Below are positions 6,315 to 10,584 of a stretch of 10,584 nucleotides of DNA, in pieces (the stretch's first letter is position 1; each line of letters begins with the position of its first letter). This stretch comes from Prevotellaceae bacterium (lineage in GTDB: Bacteria > Bacteroidota > Bacteroidia > Bacteroidales > UBA932): NCBI GenBank assembly GCA_031275145.1, contig JAISPE010000254.1, positions 1 through 10,584 of the forward strand, given 5' to 3'. Position numbers and translations under genes: made by a program. The notes below the pieces were generated by a model, which ran no database searches, was not told the DNA's origin, and saw only the letters and a program-made list of their open reading frames with translations.

Positions 6315-9300
6315 TTATAACAGTGGAAGAATAATTTCGAAGCATGCGCCTTTTTCATCGGGCACAAACACTATTGTACCGCCAAAACTTTCGATTATAC
6401 TCTTTGATATTGCGAGTCCGAGTCCCGTACCGCCCGATTTTGTTGTGAAATTGGGGTGGAACAGATTTTTGGCGACCTCGCCGGAAATACCTGTTCCGTT
6501 GTCGGAGATTCTTATTAAGCAGGTTTTTTCTTTCCGTTCCAGCACGATATTTATTTCCGGATTCGGGATTTTTTCCACAGCCTGTATCGAATTTTTCAGC
6601 AGGTTGGTCAGTACCCTGTGCAACTGTTCACTGTTGGCTTTAATCCTGTAATCCTTTTTATCGCCGGTACAGTTGATTTTCACATTATCATATCCCGAAA
6701 ATAAGGATATGGCCGACATGATTGCCTGCGACAGATTTACCTGTTCCGGTTCGGTCTTACCCATACGGGCAAAATCTGCAAATTCCGAAGCAATGTAAGT
6801 CAATATATCGATCTGTTCGAGAGTAGACTTGATTGCGGCGTCCATTTTTTCCTGCCAGCCTTCCCTGTTTTCGTTCTTCATACGCAGGGCTAACTGTATG
6901 TTTAACTTCATTGGCGTCAGAGGATTTTTGATTTCGTGAGCGATTTGTCGCGCCATTTCGCGCCATGCCGATTCGCGTTCGTTTTCGGCCATAATTTTAG
7001 CGCTTTCGGCAAGCTCCTCAATCATGCGGTTGTATACCCTGACCAGATCGCCCAGCTCGTTATTTCCCCTGTAGTCTATCGGTTCGGGACGTTCGTTGAT
7101 ATTCAGTTTAGCCATTTTACGCCGCACCAGATCCAGCGGGCGCGTAATCTGGTTCGATGCAAATATCGACAGGGCGACGCCTATGATGATAAGGAAAATG
7201 TAAATATTCATTATCGCGCCCGTCAGCGACAGCATCTCGGTTCTGAACTCGGACTGATTGTTGAAATGTAATATATTAAGGTATGCGATCGCTTCGCCCT
7301 GCCAGTTGTGGTATGCAGTATATGAGGAATAGTAGGATATTGTCCCGATACGTTCGATGTGAATGAATTTAGAGCGTTTTTCGGTTGCAAGCGCATGGAA
7401 TGCTTCCCTGTTCATCTTTTTTCCGATCAGATTTCTGTCAAAGATTTCGTTTCGTGACGACACAGTCAGATTTCCGTACATATCGTACATGTTCAGGTCT
7501 GTCCTGAAAGCGTTTGACAGGAGTACCAGAGTAGCTTCCAGACTGCTGTGCATTTCCGGGACAATCTTTCCGGCATCAAACAAACTCTGATCGAGTTCTA
7601 TTATCGTCGACTGCATTTTGCTGTGTATGGCGTCGAGGTTTTTCTTTTCGCTCTGACTTGTGATATATGCCAGCATCGCTGCCGTTAAGGTAGTTAAAGC
7701 CCCGATTATCCCGACAAGTATGATAACGGTTATTCTCCAGCGGTAGCTGTTTCCGACGATTGAGATTTCCGGTTTTAAGCCCGCGACAGTCAGAAGGAAG
7801 AACAGTATCACGATAAAAATCACAAACGAATATGAAAATATCGACACAATCCCCGAAAATCCGAGTTTCGGGAAACTCAGAACGGCGACATTCCCGTCTT
7901 TCGTCTCGAAAGAATAATGCGAATATCCGCCCTTTTCAAAAAAACCGTCTTTGTATTCCGACGTCAATTCATAGCTGTAATCATAAGACCCGACTTTGCT
8001 TACAAGTTTTTTGCCGGAATATTTCGCGTATGAATATCCTTTGGCCTCGTAGTTGATTCCGCCGGATTCAAACCTCAGCAACTCGGGATAACCGGGCGAC
8101 GATTCGATTTCACGTTTCAAATACAGTTCCAGAAACAGATATGCCGTATCCGTCTTTTCAGCGAACATAAAATCTCCAAAATAGTGTATCCGTCCCCAGT
8201 AATTGTTCATAAACAGGAAATGCGAACTTCCCGATACGGGAGTCCCCCTGCTTTTTTCCTTCATGAAAAATTCGATACAGTTTTCACTCTTATCTTCTTC
8301 CCTGATATGCAGCAGCTGCTGAGGCCGGCATACATAATATCTCAACTCGTACCGGTGAAAATATCCCTTAAAATATTTATCTACAAGAACCGGATACAGA
8401 TTAATTCTGTCCAATAGATCGGTACACAATACTTTTTTGATGTACGGGTCTGTGGATATTTTCTTTTCCATGTCTTTCAGTAACATTTCCGCTACGGGAT
8501 CGCTTTCGGCCAGAAGTCCTTTTGCAAGTACTTCCCTCTGTTTGCGCTCTTTTTCGGCGGTGTTCATAATCAGTGAAAACGACACGTATAACGAGATAAA
8601 CATTGTCAGCCATACAAACGATGAGAGCGTGAAACCCGAACGCACTTTTTTCATGAACAGAAAATAAATAATCATGTACAGTACAAGAATAATCAGGTTT
8701 TCGTATCTGAATTTCATCAGTATGCACAGTGTCAGCAGTGCGATTGTTCCCTGTATGACAGGCTGCTTTACCGTTCCGGCCGGCCTGCAAACGAAGACAT
8801 GCAGGTAAACAAGAAGACAAAGCTGTGCATAAACAAGTACAAGTACAAAATAAGCCGGAAAAGTATAGACCGTTACTTCGTTCATCCTGTATATTTTGAA
8901 CGATATTTCGGAATTGAACGCCAGCGATTCGGTGATGTATAAAGTCCCGCAAAGAAACAGCGAAACTAAAACGCCCGATACGGCGAATGTAATGCGGCGC
9001 TTACTCAAAACTGCACGTAATGATTCTTTTGCCGAAAAAAGAATCATTATAAACAGGAATAAAAATAAAAGATGAAGCAGAAGATCTCCCAGCGAGGGCA
9101 AAAACTCCGAATCGGCATAAAGCGAGGGCGCAAAGAGATATGAATCGCCACTGAAAAAACCGGAATAGTGAAAAATAAATATCCGCAATCCCGAGAGCAG
9201 CACGAATGCGGGAAGCAGATACCACAGACTTTTCGCGTACAGTCCGGGATTATAGAAGATAAACAGTATCAGGAAACCGCCGGTAATTATTGTCAGCCAC

Positions 9301-9953
9301 CGGAAAAACAGCGCCAGCCCGGATGTCGTTGTCGACGGCATGTTGGAATTGACGACGAAAAGAGGAACTCCCCTGACGTCTTTTACCGGAATACCGATGT
9401 CGCCCAGCGGTAAAATGATGATGTTTTTCGGAAAATCGAATACCGGATTTGTTTCGTTTTTGAGGCACTGATTCTGATAGAGATATTCTTTTGCGATAAG
9501 TATAAGTGTGATGTATTTGAACGCCCTGTGCGTGAATGCCTGCGCCACGTACCAGCCGTTGCCCAGATACATGTATCTGGATTCTTCGGTGACGTTATCC
9601 AGCTGTTCTATTGTGACAGGGATATTGTCCGACCAGTAAAGTATTCTGTCCGGCGGGTTTTCCGTATTCGATAAAACGGTGTCGGTAACGAAAATATACA
9701 CGCCTTTTTTATACAGTTCCTTATGGTTGATACTGTCAAAATTCGGAACATGATTGCCGGAGCAGCAGGAAATGACATGCGAAATGACATTTTTACTGTC
9801 GTTCTGAAGATTCTGCAATGTCTGTTCTATCGTACCGACATTGTCCGCCGAAACACCTTTCTCAAGACTGTTTGCGGTGAGAATCGACAGCAGAAAGAAT
9901 GCGGCACACAGTGCAGACAGTACAAAGATTTTTATGCGGCATCTGTTTTTCAT
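6315..9953 (-). CDS. Giant multi-pass sensor histidine kinase (NtrY-like catalytic core)
   Basis: A 1212-residue inner-membrane histidine kinase. Hydrophobicity read by eye gives about 12 helices: 9-28, 213-233, 242-262, 287-307, 320-340, 363-388, 399-414, 418-434, 442-463, 703-724, 738-763 and 912-933. This yields extracytoplasmic regions at about 29-212, 464-702 and 765-911 and a cytoplasmic C-terminus. A HAMP domain (932-985, ITRPLDLVRRKM) is followed by the phospho-acceptor H1006 in AHEIKNPLTPMKL, the N box with N1121 (LLKNSIQAV), G1 DNGTGIS (1151-1157), the F box FHPNFTTKS (1165-1173) and G2 GGTGLGL (1174-1180). HEIKNPLTP is typical of NtrY/NtrB-type kinases. Region 765-911 could be a Cache-like sensor; the other two are unassigned. 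There is no receiver domain and no response regulator gene in the window. Its ATG overlaps the stop of the phosphatase gene (ATGA), so translation is probably coupled. Confidence 0.9.
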   Translation of the reverse strand: MKNRCRIKIFVLSALCAAFFLLSILTANSLEKGVSADNVGTIEQTLQNLQNDSKNVISHVISCCSGNHVPNFDSINHKELYKKGVYIFVTDTVLSNTENPPDRILYWSDNIPVTIEQLDNVTEESRYMYLGNGWYVAQAFTHRAFKYITLILIAKEYLYQNQCLKNETNPVFDFPKNIIILPLGDIGIPVKDVRGVPLFVVNSNMPSTTTSGLALFFRWLTIITGGFLILFIFYNPGLYAKSLWYLLPAFVLLSGLRIFIFHYSGFFSGDSYLFAPSLYADSEFLPSLGDLLLHLLFLFLFIMILFSAKESLRAVLSKRRITFAVSGVLVSLFLCGTLYITESLAFNSEISFKIYRMNEVTVYTFPAYFVLVLVYAQLCLLVYLHVFVCRPAGTVKQPVIQGTIALLTLCILMKFRYENLIILVLYMIIYFLFMKKVRSGFTLSSFVWLTMFISLYVSFSLIMNTAEKERKQREVLAKGLLAESDPVAEMLLKDMEKKISTDPYIKKVLCTDLLDRINLYPVLVDKYFKGYFHRYELRYYVCRPQQLLHIREEDKSENCIEFFMKEKSRGTPVSGSSHFLFMNNYWGRIHYFGDFMFAEKTDTAYLFLELYLKREIESSPGYPELLRFESGGINYEAKGYSYAKYSGKKLVSKVGSYDYSYELTSEYKDGFFEKGGYSHYSFETKDGNVAVLSFPKLGFSGIVSIFSYSFVIFIVILFFLLTVAGLKPEISIVGNSYRWRITVIILVGIIGALTTLTAAMLAYITSQSEKKNLDAIHSKMQSTIIELDQSLFDAGKIVPEMHSSLEATLVLLSNAFRTDLNMYDMYGNLTVSSRNEIFDRNLIGKKMNREAFHALATEKRSKFIHIERIGTISYYSSYTAYHNWQGEAIAYLNILHFNNQSEFRTEMLSLTGAIMNIYIFLIIIGVALSIFASNQITRPLDLVRRKMAKLNINERPEPIDYRGNNELGDLVRVYNRMIEELAESAKIMAENERESAWREMARQIAHEIKNPLTPMKLNIQLALRMKNENREGWQEKMDAAIKSTLEQIDILTYIASEFADFARMGKTEPEQVNLSQAIMSAISLFSGYDNVKINCTGDKKDYRIKANSEQLHRVLTNLLKNSIQAVEKIPNPEINIVLERKEKTCLIRISDNGTGISGEVAKNLFHPNFTTKSGGTGLGLAISKSIIESFGGTIVFVPDEKGACFEIILPLL

Positions 9954-10486
9954 TTGACTTCCAGCTGTTTTTTAATGCTGTCGATATCGACACTATTAAT
10001 GTATCTGGGAATATTGTCATAGATTTTATGAAATCCGAAACCTCCGTTTATCATTTCATCGATGGCTTCCTTTTTGGTCCTGTTACGGAACACAATCATG
10101 TACATTGCGACGATAAGTCCGGTTCTGTCAGAGCCGTGATGACAGTGAATCAGTATCGGGCCTTTCCGGTTTTTAATGATCCTGAGCGCTCTCACAACAT
10201 CGTAACTGTTAGCGTCGTGTGCATTCATTTTTACTCTGTGTCCGGTTATATTGAGGTCTTTGATATATTTTCTGTCGGAATGCCAGTATCTCAAATTGAG
10301 CACTTCTTTTATCCCGTATTTTTCCAGCGCTTTAAACTGTTCCCGGTCAGGCTGCTCCGAACGGTAAACGCCTTCATCAACCCTGTAGAAGTTGTTCAGT
10401 CCGCAATCGCCTGTCTTAACCGCAGACTGGGAAAACAATAACACCGAACATGTTATACCAATCAAAAACAAAACAGTTCTCTTCAT
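9950..10486 (-). CDS. Secreted tyrosine/dual-specificity phosphatase (TpbA-like)
   Basis: A 178-residue Cys-based phosphatase with an N-terminal Sec signal peptide (MKRTVLFLIGITCSVLLFSQ), so it probably acts in the periplasm. The mature part has YRVDEGVYRSEQPDREQF (34-51), GIKEVLNLR (58-66) and the P-loop HCHHGSDRTG (114-123), with nucleophile C115 and R121 in CX5R; D91 in NAHDANS is a possible general acid. This layout is that of small bacterial dual-specificity phosphatases such as TpbA of Pseudomonas, a periplasmic tyrosine phosphatase acting on a membrane signalling protein. Related folds also act on inositol phosphates, so the substrate is open. It is the first gene of a two-gene operon; its TGA lies inside the ATGA that starts the kinase. 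A promoter ends about 20 nt before the ATG. C13 does not sit in a proper lipobox. Confidence 0.85.
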   Translation of the reverse strand: MKRTVLFLIGITCSVLLFSQSAVKTGDCGLNNFYRVDEGVYRSEQPDREQFKALEKYGIKEVLNLRYWHSDRKYIKDLNITGHRVKMNAHDANSYDVVRALRIIKNRKGPILIHCHHGSDRTGLIVAMYMIVFRNRTKKEAIDEMINGGFGFHKIYDNIPRYINSVDIDSIKKQLEVK

Positions 10487-10507
10487 TCAAGAAAAATTTA
10501 ATCAGTA

Positions 10508-10536
10508 CAAAAATACGGTTTAATTTGTAATTTCAA
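10508..10536 (-). promoter_or_regulatory. Bacteroidetes-type promoter of the phosphatase-kinase operon
   Basis: On the minus strand TTG (10536-10534) is followed after 18 nt by TATTTTTG (10515-10508), close to the phylum's -33 TTG and -7 TAnnTTTG elements at normal spacing. The predicted start of transcription is near 10501, giving a leader of about 15 nt before ATG 10486. It is the best-formed promoter in the window. No other start signal is visible before the kinase, which supports co-transcription. Confidence 0.7.
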
Positions 10537-10569
10537 TTGAAAAGTGATGTACGGCAAAATTTTCCCGGG

Positions 10570-10584
10570 AACCCTAACAGGGTT
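10570..10584. repeat. Short inverted repeat at the window edge
   Basis: AACCCT and AGGGTT flank AAC, a 6-bp perfect stem. 'AACCCTnnnAGGGTT' strings are, from memory, common in Bacteroidetes spacers, either as terminators of the neighbouring gene or as part of a longer dispersed repeat. The window ends here, so which applies cannot be seen. Confidence 0.45.

Noticed and set aside
8401..8952. A 183-codon minus-strand frame inside the kinase gene
   Set aside because: It overlaps the kinase in another frame, over membrane helices and a periplasmic region with good protein sense; its Cys/His/Arg-rich composition is that of a shadow frame.
6315..9953. Reading the large kinase as a fusion of a separate transport protein with a kinase
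   Set aside because: The eight-helix core carries no transporter motif I recognise, and the frame is continuous with a consistent topology, so one receptor kinase is simpler.

Overview
The window looks like a chromosomal stretch from a member of the Bacteroidetes, probably Bacteroidales. Three things suggest this: several promoters match the phylum's -7 element TAnnTTTG; the 172-residue protein at 3225-3743 belongs to a family I know only from this phylum; and the intergenic spaces carry dispersed repeats typical of these genomes. No rRNA, tRNA or CRISPR array is visible.

Layout. Positions 1-1840 are a decayed accessory zone. A 5' fragment of a mobile-element primase-type gene (+, 11-127) meets head-on a 5' fragment of a secreted surface protein gene (-, 128-399). 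Next comes an IS630-family transposase (-, 531-1612) split by an in-frame TAA and a frameshift at an A8 run, then about 230 bp of repeat debris. Positions 1842-5874 are a housekeeping block with two divergent gene pairs. On the minus strand are a small membrane protein of unknown function and a U32-family RNA-hydroxylation protein. On the plus strand are the cell-wall lytic transglycosylase MltG and a diacylglycerol-kinase-family lipid kinase. A perfect 17-bp palindrome carrying a TAATTTTG box on each strand lies between the pairs and probably drives both directions. Positions 5875-6314 hold no gene, only layered dispersed repeats, including a 28-bp perfect inverted repeat. Positions 6315-10486 are a two-gene minus-strand operon: a secreted tyrosine/dual-specificity phosphatase overlaps by ATGA a 1212-residue multi-pass histidine kinase with three extracytoplasmic regions. 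A well-formed Bacteroidetes promoter precedes the operon.

The most promising candidate for an undescribed system is this last operon. It joins an exported phosphatase to a very large NtrY-type kinase, with no response regulator inside the window. The rest is recognisable housekeeping or mobile-element debris.
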